From the NCBI RefSeq assembly GCF_010668395.1, contig NZ_WUEY01000004.1, positions 372,001 to 436,000 of the forward strand: a stretch of DNA of 64,000 bases. Direction: 5' to 3'. The notes under the pieces were generated by a model that worked only from the letters and a program-made list of their open reading frames with translations, searched no databases and was not told where the DNA came from. This DNA comes from Martinezella lusitana (lineage in GTDB: Bacteria > Pseudomonadota > Alphaproteobacteria > Rhizobiales > Rhizobiaceae). Below, piece by piece: positions 7,645-17,426 of the stretch. Both the position numbers and the translations under genes were made by a program. Position 1 is the first letter of the stretch. Each line of letters starts with the position of its first letter.

Positions 7645-8742
7645 ATGACACCGGCCCCTGCCTCCAGATCCGTGCTCGGCTATTTCGGCTGGGCGTTTGC
7701 CGTCACCATCGGCGGCCTTGCCCTCGGCGCCCTCCTGGGCTGGAACACCACCGGCACCTTCGGCGGCCTCGCCACGGCCTTCTTCATCTGCGCGGTCCTG
7801 GCCGTCCTGGAGATTTCGCTCTCCTTCGACAACGCCATCGTCAATGCCAACAAGCTCAAGGAAATGACCCCAGTCTGGCAGCATCGCTTCCTGACGTGGG
7901 GCATCATCATCGCCGTCTTCGGCATGCGCATCGTCTTCCCGCTGATGATCGTCGCCGTCGCCGCCTGGATCAATCCCTGGGAGGCATTGAAGCTTGCCGC
8001 CGCCGAGCCGGAGCAATATGCGCAGATCATGCGGGCGGCACATCTGCCCATCGCCGCCTTCGGCGGCACGTTCCTGATGATGGTCGGCCTGACCTATTTC
8101 TTCAATCAGGAGAAGGATGTGCACTGGATCGGCTTCATCGAGAAGCGCATGGCGCATTTTGCCACCGTCAAGGGTGTTGAAATCGCCTTCGTGCTGATCC
8201 TCGTTCTCGTCTTCAGCTCCCTGCTCGACGGCGATGATTCGACGACGTTCCTGCACGCCTCCATCTACGGTCTGCTGACCTTCCTGCTGGTGGAGGTCCT
8301 GGCCGGGTTTCTGGATGCGTCGCAAAAGACGATGAGCGCTGCGGCAAAGGGCGGCTTCGGCGCCTTTCTCTATCTCGAAATCCTCGACGCCAGCTTCTCC
8401 TTCGATGGCGTCATCGGCGCTTTCGCCCTGACGCAGAACCTGTTCATCATCGCCATCGGCCTCGGCATCGGCGCCATGTATGTCCGCTCCATGACGATCA
8501 TGCTGGTGGAAAAGGGCACGCTCGCCCACTACCGCTATCTCGAACATGGTGCCTTCTACGCCATATTGATCCTGTCGATGATCATGTACGTGCAGACGCT
8601 CATGCATATTCCGGAAGTCATCACCGGCCTCGGCGGCGCGGCCCTGATCGGCATCTCTCTCTGGTCGTCGATCCGCTACAACAGGCGCAATAACCTCGCT
8701 CCTGCATCGGCAAACGACGAGCACGACAGGGCGGAAGCCTAG
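7645..8742 (+). CDS. DUF475 integral membrane protein (TerC superfamily), possible Mn2+ exporter
   Basis: A 365-residue inner-membrane protein with about nine hydrophobic segments. It contains two acidic intramembrane motifs typical of TerC/DUF475 proteins: EISLSFDNAIVNANK near residue 60 and EILDASFSFDGVIGAFALT near residue 255. These are related to each other (internal duplication) and carry the Asp residues thought to bind metal. TerC-superfamily members such as Alx and MeeF/YceF/YkoY export Mn2+. The putative yybP-ykoY riboswitch just upstream supports a manganese role. ATG 7645 follows AGGTG at 7 bases; an in-frame TTG at 7627 is an alternative. A terminator follows at 8796. Confidence 0.8.
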   Translation: MTPAPASRSVLGYFGWAFAVTIGGLALGALLGWNTTGTFGGLATAFFICAVLAVLEISLSFDNAIVNANKLKEMTPVWQHRFLTWGIIIAVFGMRIVFPLMIVAVAAWINPWEALKLAAAEPEQYAQIMRAAHLPIAAFGGTFLMMVGLTYFFNQEKDVHWIGFIEKRMAHFATVKGVEIAFVLILVLVFSSLLDGDDSTTFLHASIYGLLTFLLVEVLAGFLDASQKTMSAAAKGGFGAFLYLEILDASFSFDGVIGAFALTQNLFIIAIGLGIGAMYVRSMTIMLVEKGTLAHYRYLEHGAFYAILILSMIMYVQTLMHIPEVITGLGGAALIGISLWSSIRYNRRNNLAPASANDEHDRAEA

Positions 8743-8795
8743 GCAGACGAGTTGCGATCATCGCAATTCGCGGCCGAGCCGTGACGCATGCAAGA

Positions 8796-8825
8796 CGGAA
8801 GCCGCTTACGACGGCTTCCGTTTTT
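8796..8825 (+). terminator. Rho-independent terminator after DUF475 gene
   Basis: Perfect 9-bp stem CGGAAGCCG (8796-8804) / CGGCTTCCG (8812-8820), 7-base loop, then TTTTT. Confidence 0.85.
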
Positions 8826-8903
8826 GATTCGGGAAGACGTCTTCGGCGGACTTTCTTCGGACTTTCCAAACCAAGGTCGCCGAATGTTTACGATCTCGAC
8901 GCA

Positions 8904-8932
8904 TTGACGCTGGTGCTTTAAGAAAAAATATC
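8904..8932 (+). promoter_or_regulatory. Candidate manC promoter
   Basis: TTGACG (8904-8909), 17-base spacer, AATATC (8927-8932) in a locally A-rich stretch between the DUF475 terminator and manC. It would leave a leader of about 93 bases ending in AGGGGAGG before the manC ATG. Confidence 0.4.
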
Positions 8933-9031
8933 GCAATGGCGATGAAAGTTGTCGAAGGAGCGTAAGCGAAAGCGCAATGGTTGCGCATCGTCGAGACGGC
9001 TCCCGAATGAGACGCTCAGGGGAGGCAAAAC

Positions 9032-10459
9032 ATGGCGGCAAGGATCGTTCCGGTGATCATGGCAGGCGGCAAGGGAACGCGACTGTGGCCGCTATCGCGC
9101 GCTTCCGCCCCGAAGCAGTTCATTCAGTTCATCGGCGACAGGACGCTGTTTCAGAATACGCTGGAGCGTGTGGCCGATCCGGAGCTTTACGAGGCGCCTA
9201 TCGTCCTGACCAACGAGGAATTCCGCTTCCTCGTTGCGGAACAGGCGCGCGAACTGGGCCTGAAGCTTGCCGCCGTGCTGTTGGAACCGGTCGCACGCAA
9301 CACCGCCGCCGCCGTTGCCGCCGCCGCGACACTCGTTTCCGAACTTTTCGGCAAGGACGCGATCATGCACGTCCTCGGCTCCGATTACGAGATCGACGCC
9401 AGCGCGACCTATTACGACTGCGTGCGCCTGGCGCGCGATACGGCGCACCATGGCAAGCTCGTCACCTTCGGTATCACGCCGACGGAGCCTGCCACCGGCT
9501 ACGGCTATATCGAAAGCGGCAAGGCGCTCTCGACCGGCGCCCATGCCGTCAAGCGCTTCGTCGAGAAGCCCGCGCTCGAAAAGGCCGAAGAGATGGTCGC
9601 AAGCGGCGGCTTCTATTGGAACTCGGGCATGTTCATGTTCTCGGCAAGCCAGCTTCTCTCCGAGATGAAGGAGTTTGCGCCGGACGTCGAAAAAGCCGCC
9701 AGCAAGGCCGTCTCCAAATCGACGCGCGATCTCGATTTCACCCGCCTCGACGCCGACAATTTCGCAAAGAGCCCGGACATTTCCATCGACTATGCCCTGA
9801 TGGAAAAAACGGCGAATGCCGCCGTCGTTCCCTCGCCTTTCACCTGGTCCGACCTCGGCAGCTGGGATGCGGTTTGGAAAGTCGGCAAGCGCGATGAAAG
9901 CGGCAACGTCTCGGCCGGCTCCGCGACCCTGGTCAACACGAAGAATTCGCTCGTCATGAGCCACAGTCTCCACGTCGCCGTTCAGGGGCTCGAGGATGTC
10001 GCCGTCATCGCCAGCGAGGATGCCGTCTACGTCGGCCCCTTAAGCGAAAGCCAGGAAGTCGGCAAGCTCGTCAAGCTGCTGGCGAGCCAGAAGGCGACGG
10101 CCAAGCTCACCGAAACGCATCCGACATCCTATCGCCCGTGGGGCGGCTATACGTCGGTGCTGAACGGCGAGCGCTTCCAGGTCAAGCGCATCTTCGTGCT
10201 GCCCGGCAAGAAACTGTCGCTGCAGAAGCATCATCATCGCTCCGAACACTGGATCGTCGTCAAGGGCACGGCCGAGGTGACGGTTGGCGAGAATGTGCAG
10301 ATGCTGCGCGAAAACGAGTCGATCTATATCCCGCTCGGCGAAGTGCACCGCCTGTCCAATCCGGGCAAGATCCTGCTGGAGCTCATCGAGGTGCAGACGG
10401 GCTCCTATCTCGGCGAGGACGATATCATCCGTCTCGTCGACGAGTTCGGCAGAAGCTGA
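9032..10459 (+). CDS. manC: Mannose-1-phosphate guanylyltransferase / mannose-6-phosphate isomerase
   Basis: A 475-residue bifunctional enzyme. The N-terminal nucleotidyltransferase domain (to about residue 290) has the signature [14 protein letters not shown] and the motif FVEKP. The C-terminal cupin (about 350-475) has GGYTSVL, the metal-binding HHHRSEHW and GEVHRL, as in type II phosphomannose isomerases. It makes GDP-mannose from fructose-6-P via mannose-6-P and mannose-1-P (the phosphomannomutase lies elsewhere) for exopolysaccharide, LPS or fucosylated Nod-factor synthesis. Full length for the AlgA/ManC/NoeJ family. The ribosome-binding site AGGGGAGG is strong, and it is flanked by terminators, so monocistronic. 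Confidence 0.92.
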   Translation: MAARIVPVIMAGGKGTRLWPLSRASAPKQFIQFIGDRTLFQNTLERVADPELYEAPIVLTNEEFRFLVAEQARELGLKLAAVLLEPVARNTAAAVAAAATLVSELFGKDAIMHVLGSDYEIDASATYYDCVRLARDTAHHGKLVTFGITPTEPATGYGYIESGKALSTGAHAVKRFVEKPALEKAEEMVASGGFYWNSGMFMFSASQLLSEMKEFAPDVEKAASKAVSKSTRDLDFTRLDADNFAKSPDISIDYALMEKTANAAVVPSPFTWSDLGSWDAVWKVGKRDESGNVSAGSATLVNTKNSLVMSHSLHVAVQGLEDVAVIASEDAVYVGPLSESQEVGKLVKLLASQKATAKLTETHPTSYRPWGGYTSVLNGERFQVKRIFVLPGKKLSLQKHHHRSEHWIVVKGTAEVTVGENVQMLRENESIYIPLGEVHRLSNPGKILLELIEVQTGSYLGEDDIIRLVDEFGRS

Positions 10460-10487
10460 GCCGAAGTAAAGCAATAGAGTTTTCAAA

Positions 10488-10515
10488 AACGGCGGGTAAA
10501 ACCCGCCGTTTCTGT
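10488..10515 (+). terminator. Rho-independent terminator after manC
   Basis: Perfect 10-bp stem AACGGCGGGT (10488-10497) / ACCCGCCGTT (10501-10510) with an AAA loop and a TCTGTTT tail. It separates manC from the transglutaminase/amidoligase operon. Confidence 0.85.
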
Positions 10516-10641
10516 TTCCGGACTACATGGCAGGAGATGACGAAGCAAAGAGAGACGCCTTGCTTTCTTTCGCTGCATTGCACACACTGCCCATGGGAAC
10601 AGCAATCACCGCACAACGATGCGGGCAAGGCGAAGAGACAT

Positions 10642-13600
10642 ATGGCGATCAAGGCGAGCATCTATCATCTCACCCATTACAAATACGACAATCCGGTCCG
10701 CCTCGGCCCCCAGATCATCCGCCTGAAACCCGCCTCGCATTCCAAGACCCGTGTGCTGAGCCACTCGCTGAAGGTCACCCCCTCCAATCATTTCGTGAAC
10801 CTGCAGCAGGATCCCTACGGCAACTATCTCGCCCGTTTCGTCTTTCCCGATCCGGTGACCGAGCTGAAGATCGAGGTCGATCTGGTCGCCGACATGACGG
10901 TTTACAATCCCTTCGACTTCTTCGTCGAAGAGGAAGCCACCAAATGGCCCTTCGACTATCCCGAGACCATCCGCGAGGATCTGTCGATTTACATGACGCC
11001 GGAAGAAACCGGCCCACGGCTGAAAGCCTTTCTCGACACGCTCGACCGTTCCGAGCAGCCAACCGTCGACATGATCGTCGGTATCAATGCACGGCTGCAG
11101 CAGGAGATCGGCTACGTCATCCGCCTGGAAACCGGTGTGCAGACGCCGGAGGAAACGCTTGAAAGAGCCAAAGGGTCTTGTCGCGACACCAGCTGGCTGT
11201 TCGTCCAGATCCTGCGTCATCTCGGTCTCGCCGCACGCTTCGTCTCGGGCTATCTCATCCAGCTCACGCCGGATCTGAAGGCGCTCGACGGCCCCTCCGG
11301 CACCGAAGTCGATTTCACCGATCTCCATGCCTGGGCCGAGGTCTATCTTCCCGGAGCCGGCTGGGTCGGCCTTGATCCGACCTCGGGCCTTCTGACCGGC
11401 GAAAGCCATATTCCACTCGCCGCCACGCCGCATTACCGCAACGCCGCGCCGATCTCGGGCGGCTATTTCGGCGAAGCCAGGACCGAATTCGACTTCAAGA
11501 TGACGGTCACCCGCGTCGCCGAACATCCGCGCATCACCAAGCCCTTCTCCGACGAAAGCTGGGAGGCGCTGAACGCGCTCGGCATGGAGGTCGATCGCAT
11601 CCTGCAAGCCAATGACGTGCGCCTGACCATGGGCGGCGAGCCGACTTTCATCTCGATCGACGATTTCCAATCGGAAGAATGGAACACGGCCGCCGTCGGT
11701 CCGACCAAGCGCGACAGGGCCGATCAGCTGATCCGCCGCCTGCGCGATCGCTTCGCGCCCGGCGGCTTCCTGCATTATGGTCAGGGCAAATGGTATCCGG
11801 GCGAAAGCCTGCCGCGCTGGACCTTCTCGCTTTACTGGCGCAAGGACGGCAGGCCCGTCTGGCAAAACCCGGCTCTGATCGCCGAGGAAACCGCAAAAAC
11901 CGGCGCGAACGACGAGGACGCCGGAAGGCTTCTGGCCGCGATTGCCAGCGAACTGGCGATCGAGCCCGACATGGTGCAGCCGGCCTACGAGGATCCGGCC
12001 GAATGGATCGTCAAGGAAGGCAGCCTTCCCGAAAACGTCGATCCATCCAATTCGAAACTGAAGGACCCCGAGGAGCGCAGCCGCATCGCCCGCGTTTTCG
12101 AGCGCGGCCTGACGACACCGACCGGCTATATATTGCCCGTACAGGCATGGAACGCCCGCGCCGGCCGCACGCGCTGGGTCAGCGAAAAGTGGCGCACCCG
12201 CCGCGGCAAGATTTTCCTTGTGCCGGGTGATTCGCCGGTCGGCTATCGCCTGCCGCTCGGCACGCTGCCCTATGTGCCGCCGTCACGCTATCCCTATATC
12301 CATACCGCCGACCCCACCATTCCGCGCACGCCTTTGCCCGACGTCATCGTGCCGGCTGGCCGCGCCATGCCGGAAGCCTCGTTCCAGGCGGATGAAAGCG
12401 CGCAATCGCGTGTCGAACAGACGCTCGGCGAAATCGGCGGCGCCGTGCGCACGGCAATCTCCGTCGAGCCGCGTGATGGCCGGCTCTGCGTGTTCATGCC
12501 CCCGGTCGAACAGATCGAACACTATCTCGAACTACTGGCGGCGGCCGAGAATGCTGCAGCCGAGCTTGGCCTTCCGGTCCATATCGAGGGCTATTCGCCG
12601 CCGCAGGACGAGCGCATCAACGTCATCCGCGTCGCGCCGGATCCCGGCGTGATCGAGGTCAACATCCACCCGGCATCGAACTGGCAGGACTGCGTCGATA
12701 TCACGACAGCGGTTTACGAAGAGGCGCGGCAGACGCGGCTCGGCACCGACAAGTTCCTGATCGACGGTCGTCACACCGGAACCGGTGGCGGCAACCATGT
12801 CGTCGTCGGCGGCGCCAATCCGAACGACAGCCCGTTCCTGCGCCGTCCCGACCTGCTGAAGAGCCTGGTGCTGCACTGGCAGCGCCATCCTTCTCTCTCC
12901 TACCTCTTTTCCGGCCTGTTCGTCGGCCCGACCAGCCAGGCGCCGCGCATCGACGAAGCCCGTCATGACAGCCTCTACGAGCTGGAAATCGCCATCGCCC
13001 AGGTGCCGGCTCCCGGCGGGGGGCAACCGCCGCTGCCATGGCTGGTGGATCGCCTCTTCCGTAACCTTCTGACCGACGTCACCGGCAACACCCACCGCTC
13101 AGAAATCTGCATCGACAAGCTTTTCTCGCCGGATGGACCGACGGGACGCCTCGGCCTGGTCGAATTCCGCGGCTTCGAAATGCCGCCGAATGCCCGCATG
13201 AGTCTTGCCCAGCAGTTGCTGGTGCGCGCGCTCGTCGCCCGCTTCTGGCGCAACCCCATCGATGGCGGGTTCGTGCGCTGGGGCACGACCCTGCACGATC
13301 GCTTCATGCTGCCGCATCACATCTGGCAGGACTTCCTCGACGTGCTTGCCGATCTCCGCGAAAACGGCTTCGATCTGCGGCCGGAGTGGTTCCAGGCACA
13401 GCTCGAATTCCGTTTTCCCTTCTGCGGAGAGGTGGAATACGAGGGCAACAAGCTGGAACTGCGCCAGGCACTCGAACCATGGCATGTGATGGGCGAAGAA
13501 GGCGCGGTCGGCGGCACGGTGCGTTATGTCGATTCGTCGGTGGAGCGGCTGCAGGTGCGGATCGAATCGGCCAATCCATCGCGCTACACGGTTGCCTGCA

Positions 13601-13962
13601 ATGGCCGCCCCTTGCCGCTGACGCCGACGGGCTTGTCAGGCGTTTCCGTCGCCGGCGTGCGCTACAAGGCATGGCATCCGGCGTCGGGCCTGCATCCCGT
13701 CCTGCCCATCGATACGCCGCTGACCCTGGACGTCTACGATAGATGGTCACGGCGCTCGATCGGCGGCTGCATCTACCATGTTGCCCATCCCGGCGGCCGG
13801 AACTACGACACTTTCCCGGTCAACGGCAACGAGGCGGAAGCGCGACGTCTTGCGCGATTCGAACCTTGGGGGCATACAGCAGGTAGCTACGCCCTGAGAC
13901 CGGAGGCCACGTCGGCGGAATTCCCGCTGACCCTCGACCTCAGGCGACCGGCGGGAATTTGA
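10642..13962 (+). CDS. Transglutaminase-like / DUF2126 (putative amidoligase) fusion protein
   Basis: A 1106-residue cytoplasmic protein, first gene of a three-gene operon. The N-terminal part (to about residue 270) has the bacterial transglutaminase N-domain and a papain-fold core with an intact triad: Cys180 in KGSCRDTSW, His229 in DLHAWAEV and Asp245 in GLDPTSG. The rest (about 290-1106) is DUF2126, opening with [15 protein letters not shown] and containing [17 protein letters not shown]2126 was proposed on sequence grounds to be a glutamine-synthetase-fold COOH-NH2 (amido)ligase. A frame open back to 10138 overlaps manC and is not family-like; ATG 10642 gives the expected [16 protein letters not shown] start. 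Substrate unknown. Confidence 0.9.
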   Translation: MAIKASIYHLTHYKYDNPVRLGPQIIRLKPASHSKTRVLSHSLKVTPSNHFVNLQQDPYGNYLARFVFPDPVTELKIEVDLVADMTVYNPFDFFVEEEATKWPFDYPETIREDLSIYMTPEETGPRLKAFLDTLDRSEQPTVDMIVGINARLQQEIGYVIRLETGVQTPEETLERAKGSCRDTSWLFVQILRHLGLAARFVSGYLIQLTPDLKALDGPSGTEVDFTDLHAWAEVYLPGAGWVGLDPTSGLLTGESHIPLAATPHYRNAAPISGGYFGEARTEFDFKMTVTRVAEHPRITKPFSDESWEALNALGMEVDRILQANDVRLTMGGEPTFISIDDFQSEEWNTAAVGPTKRDRADQLIRRLRDRFAPGGFLHYGQGKWYPGESLPRWTFSLYWRKDGRPVWQNPALIAEETAKTGANDEDAGRLLAAIASELAIEPDMVQPAYEDPAEWIVKEGSLPENVDPSNSKLKDPEERSRIARVFERGLTTPTGYILPVQAWNARAGRTRWVSEKWRTRRGKIFLVPGDSPVGYRLPLGTLPYVPPSRYPYIHTADPTIPRTPLPDVIVPAGRAMPEASFQADESAQSRVEQTLGEIGGAVRTAISVEPRDGRLCVFMPPVEQIEHYLELLAAAENAAAELGLPVHIEGYSPPQDERINVIRVAPDPGVIEVNIHPASNWQDCVDITTAVYEEARQTRLGTDKFLIDGRHTGTGGGNHVVVGGANPNDSPFLRRPDLLKSLVLHWQRHPSLSYLFSGLFVGPTSQAPRIDEARHDSLYELEIAIAQVPAPGGGQPPLPWLVDRLFRNLLTDVTGNTHRSEICIDKLFSPDGPTGRLGLVEFRGFEMPPNARMSLAQQLLVRALVARFWRNPIDGGFVRWGTTLHDRFMLPHHIWQDFLDVLADLRENGFDLRPEWFQAQLEFRFPFCGEVEYEGNKLELRQALEPWHVMGEEGAVGGTVRYVDSSVERLQVRIESANPSRYTVACNGRPLPLTPTGLSGVSVAGVRYKAWHPASGLHPVLPIDTPLTLDVYDRWSRRSIGGCIYHVAHPGGRNYDTFPVNGNEAEARRLARFEPWGHTAGSYALRPEATSAEFPLTLDLRRPAGI

Positions 13963-13979
13963 GACGGAACTAACTTTAC

Positions 13980-16397
13980 ATGGGTAGAAAACCGGCGACG
14001 GAACGGCGGGACAGCGTAAAGACCGGGGTCGGCAAGGATCCGGCCTTTGCCTATCGTCCTTTGCCGGGTATCGCCGACGAAATGGTCGACAATGACGGGA
14101 CCGTCCGTCCGGTCTGGCAAAACCTGTTGTCGGCGCTGTCGCGCATGTCGGAACCGGAGCTGGTGGAGCGCTTCGCGCGCGCCGACCGTTACCTGCGGGA
14201 CGCGGGCGTTTTCTATCGAGCCTATGGAACCACGGGCGCCAGCGAACGCGGCTGGCCGATCTCGCATATTCCCGTGCTCATCGACGAGCGCGAATGGCAA
14301 TCGCTTTCCGAGGGCCTGCGCCAGCGCGCCGATCTGCTCGAAGCGGTCATTGCCGACATCTACGGCGATAGCCGGCTGGTGAGCGAAGGGCTGCTGCCGC
14401 CTGCATTGATCGCGGCCAATCCGGAGTTCCTGCGTCCACTCGTCGGCGTCAAGCCCGCAAGCGGTCACTATCTGCATTTCCTGGCTTTCGAAGTCGGCCG
14501 TGGACCGGACGGTAACTGGTGGGTGCTGGCGGACCGCGCGCAGGCGCCGTCAGGCGCCGGCTTCGCACTGGAAACCCGCGTCGCCACGACCCGCGCCTTC
14601 TCCGACATCTATGCCGAAACCAAGGTCCATCGCCTCGCCTCCTTCTTCGGCGCCTTTCGCGATGCACTGCTCGGCGGCAAGCGCAGCGGCGAAGGACGCG
14701 TCGCCGTGCTGACGCCGGGGCCGGCCAATGAGACCTATTACGAGCACGCCTATATCGCCCGCTATCTCGGCTTCATGCTGCTGGAGGGCGAAGACATCAC
14801 CGTGGTCAACGATCAACTGATGGTGCGCACCGTCGCGGGCCTGCGGCCGATCAGCGTGCTCTGGCGCCGCCTCGACGCCTCCTACGCCGATCCGCTGGAA
14901 CTCAACCAGCAATCCCATATCGGCACGCCGGGCCTGGTCGAGGCATTGCGGGCGCAGACGGTGACCATCGTCAATGCGCTCGGCTCCGGCATCCTCGAGA
15001 CGCGCGCCCTGCTTGCCTTCATGCCCACCATCTGTCGGCATCTGCGCGGCGAGGAACTGAAGCTGCCGTCGATCGCGACCTGGTGGTGCGGCCAGAAGAG
15101 CGAGCGCGAGCATGTCGCCGCCAACATCGAGAAGATGGTCATCGGCCCGGCCTATTCCTGCATGCCCTTCTTCGACGACAGCGGCCAGTCCGTGCTGGGC
15201 TCGACGTTGCGCAGCACCGCTCGCGATTCGATCGCCGACTGGCTGACGACGGAGGGCCAGAAGCTTGTCGGCCAGGAGGTCGTCACGCTTTCCACCACAC
15301 CGGCCTGGGTCAACGGCAAGCTGACGCCGCGGCCGATGAGCCTGCGCGTCTTCGCCGCCCGCACCGAAAACGGCTGGCAGATCATGCCCGGCGGCTTTGC
15401 ACGCATCGGCAGCGGCGACGACGTCGCGGCCATTGCCATGCAGTCGGGCGGCTCGGCCGCCGATGTCTGGATCGTTTCCGACAAGCCCGTCGAAGCGCAT
15501 ACGCTGCTGCCGGCCGAAGAAACCTTCACCCGCAACATGCCGGGCAGCCTGCCGAGCCGCGCGGCCGACAACCTCTTCTGGCTTGGCCGCTATATCGAGC
15601 GCGCCGAAGGCGCTTTGCGCATCCTGCGCGCCTGGCATGGGCGTTTCGCCGAGGCGGCCGACCCGAGCCAGCCGCTGCTTGCCGACGTCACGGATTATCT
15701 CGCCGCCATCGACATCGACACCAAGCAGGCCGTGCCGGAAAACCTGCTGCGCAACATCGACAGCGCCGTCTATTCGGCCAGCAACATCCGCGATCGCTTT
15801 TCTCCGGACGGCTGGCTCGCCCTGAACGACCTCGCCACCACCGCGCGCCGCTTCAAGGAAAGGGTTAAGCGTGGCGACGACGCCAGCCATGCCATGACGA
15901 TCCTTTTGCGCAAGCTTGCAGGCTTTGCCGGTCTGGTGCACGAAAACATGTATCGCTTCACCGGCTGGCGTTTCCTGTCGCTCGGACGCTACATCGAACG
16001 CGGCCTGCACATGACGCGGCTGCTCGGCCACATGTCAGGCCCCGATGCGCCTGATGGAGCGCTCGACATGCTTCTGGAAATCGGCGACAGCGTCATGACC
16101 CATCGCCGCCGCTACAACGTCAATACCGCCCGCCTGACGGTGACGGACCTCCTCGCGCTCGACCCCCTCAACCCGCGCTCGATCCTCTTTCAGATGAACG
16201 AGATCCACCGCGAGGTCGAGCAACTGCCGAACGCCTTCGTCAACGGCCAGATGTCGCCCTTCTACCGCGAGGCCATGCGCCTGCATTCGGGGCTGGCCGT
16301 CATGACGCCGGAAACGATGACCGTCGAGGTCTATCAGCAGTTGGCGCGCGAATTGGAGCGGCTTTCCGACCTGCTGGCGCGCACCTATCTCGGATGA
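13980..16397 (+). CDS. Circularly permuted ATP-grasp protein fused to alpha-E domain
   Basis: An 805-residue fusion starting 17 bases after the previous stop. Residues about 30-490 form a circularly permuted ATP-grasp type 2 domain (former DUF404/DUF407), with PGPANETYYEHAYIARYLGF, VLWRRLD and NALGSGILETRA. From about residue 525, AADNLFWLGRYIERAEGALR opens an all-helical alpha-E domain (DUF403) that runs to the end. In many bacteria these are two adjacent genes; here they are one polypeptide. ATP-grasp ligases of this type are predicted to form peptide or amide bonds; alpha-E proteins are always their partners, with no established role. Nothing suggests a membrane location. Confidence 0.9.
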   Translation: MGRKPATERRDSVKTGVGKDPAFAYRPLPGIADEMVDNDGTVRPVWQNLLSALSRMSEPELVERFARADRYLRDAGVFYRAYGTTGASERGWPISHIPVLIDEREWQSLSEGLRQRADLLEAVIADIYGDSRLVSEGLLPPALIAANPEFLRPLVGVKPASGHYLHFLAFEVGRGPDGNWWVLADRAQAPSGAGFALETRVATTRAFSDIYAETKVHRLASFFGAFRDALLGGKRSGEGRVAVLTPGPANETYYEHAYIARYLGFMLLEGEDITVVNDQLMVRTVAGLRPISVLWRRLDASYADPLELNQQSHIGTPGLVEALRAQTVTIVNALGSGILETRALLAFMPTICRHLRGEELKLPSIATWWCGQKSEREHVAANIEKMVIGPAYSCMPFFDDSGQSVLGSTLRSTARDSIADWLTTEGQKLVGQEVVTLSTTPAWVNGKLTPRPMSLRVFAARTENGWQIMPGGFARIGSGDDVAAIAMQSGGSAADVWIVSDKPVEAHTLLPAEETFTRNMPGSLPSRAADNLFWLGRYIERAEGALRILRAWHGRFAEAADPSQPLLADVTDYLAAIDIDTKQAVPENLLRNIDSAVYSASNIRDRFSPDGWLALNDLATTARRFKERVKRGDDASHAMTILLRKLAGFAGLVHENMYRFTGWRFLSLGRYIERGLHMTRLLGHMSGPDAPDGALDMLLEIGDSVMTHRRRYNVNTARLTVTDLLALDPLNPRSILFQMNEIHREVEQLPNAFVNGQMSPFYREAMRLHSGLAVMTPETMTVEVYQQLARELERLSDLLARTYLG

Positions 16398-16401
16398 CGT
16401 G

Positions 16402-17280
16402 ATGCTTTACGATCTCTCGCTTCACATGGGCTATATCTACGACGTGCCGGCAAGCGGCGCGCGCCATATTCTGCGCGTCATGCCACTCTCCCTGCCCCAT
16501 CGGCAGCGGCTGATCGCCGGTTCGGTGAAAGTGACCCCAGGCCCGGACGAGCAATCGAATTTCACCGACTTCTTCCAGCATCCGGCAACCTCGATCCTGG
16601 TGCGTGATCCGCATGAAAGGCTCGACATCCGCATGCAGGCGCGCGTGCAGGTGGAAAGCCAGCCGGTGGCGGCCGATTTCTCGCCGGTGCTTGCCAAGTT
16701 GCCCGAGGAAATCAGCGACTGCTGGTCGATCGATCCCTCGTCGCCCCATCATTTTATCGGCAGCAGCCCGCGCCTGCCCGAAACAGGCGAAATTGCCGAC
16801 TATGCCCGGCGATGGAAGGCCACGAATCTGACGACGCTGCAGATCGCGCATGCGGCCTGCGCACAGATACACAAGGATTTCACCTACGATCCCAAGGCGA
16901 CGACGGTCGACACCACGCCCAAGGAGGCCTTTCGCCTCAAGCGCGGCGTATGCCAGGATTTTTCGCATGTGATGATTATCGCGCTTCGCAGCCTCGGCAT
17001 CCCCGCCGGCTATGTCAGCGGCTTCCTGCGCACCATCCCGCCACCCGGCAAGGAACGGCTCGAAGGCGCCGACGCCATGCATGCCTGGGTGCGCGTCTGG
17101 TGTGGCGAGACGGCGGGCTGGATCGAGCTTGATCCGACCAACAACATCCCCGCCGGCACGGATCACATCGTCGTCGCCTATGGCCGCGATTATTCCGACG
17201 TCGCGCCGGTCATCGGCGTGCTCAAGAGCTACGGCAACCAGAAGACTGTCCAAGCCGTTGATGTTATTCCTCTAAAATAG
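16402..17280 (+). CDS. Transglutaminase family protein
   Basis: A 292-residue protein, third gene of the operon, 4 bases after the alpha-E stop. It has an N-terminal beta domain (MLYDLSLHMGYIYDVPASG, typical of COG1305 proteins) followed by a papain-like core with Cys184 in RGVCQDFSHV, His227 in AMHAWVRV and Asp244 in IELDPTNN, so it is probably an active cysteine peptidase or amidase. There is no signal peptide. Together with the upstream amidoligase and ATP-grasp genes it may trim or exchange amide bonds in the same product. A GTG lies directly before the ATG (16399) and is a less likely start. Confidence 0.88.
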   Translation: MLYDLSLHMGYIYDVPASGARHILRVMPLSLPHRQRLIAGSVKVTPGPDEQSNFTDFFQHPATSILVRDPHERLDIRMQARVQVESQPVAADFSPVLAKLPEEISDCWSIDPSSPHHFIGSSPRLPETGEIADYARRWKATNLTTLQIAHAACAQIHKDFTYDPKATTVDTTPKEAFRLKRGVCQDFSHVMIIALRSLGIPAGYVSGFLRTIPPPGKERLEGADAMHAWVRVWCGETAGWIELDPTNNIPAGTDHIVVAYGRDYSDVAPVIGVLKSYGNQKTVQAVDVIPLK

Positions 17281-17426
17281 CAAAGTTTGAAATAGTAGAA
17301 ATTCAGCTCAAATTGAGACCGATCAAACAATTTGTTAAAAAACAACCGGTCGCATAAACGTTCAACTAATGTTTGTAATTGATAGTCCCGCCATTCTTGA
17401 GGTTTCACTCTTTCCAATAGGCGGAC
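17281..17426. other. AT-rich intergenic region before the Tad/VWA gene
   Basis: This 146-base gap is clearly AT-richer than the flanking genes. It contains GACCG/CGGTC arms around an A/T-rich centre with a run of six As. No promoter hexamers stand out with certainty. It probably holds the end of the amidoligase operon transcript and the promoter of the next gene. Confidence 0.35.

Noticed and set aside
10138..10641. N-terminal extension of the DUF2126 protein into manC
   Set aside because: It overlaps manC and its terminator, does not resemble the family, and ATG 10642 gives the normal start.
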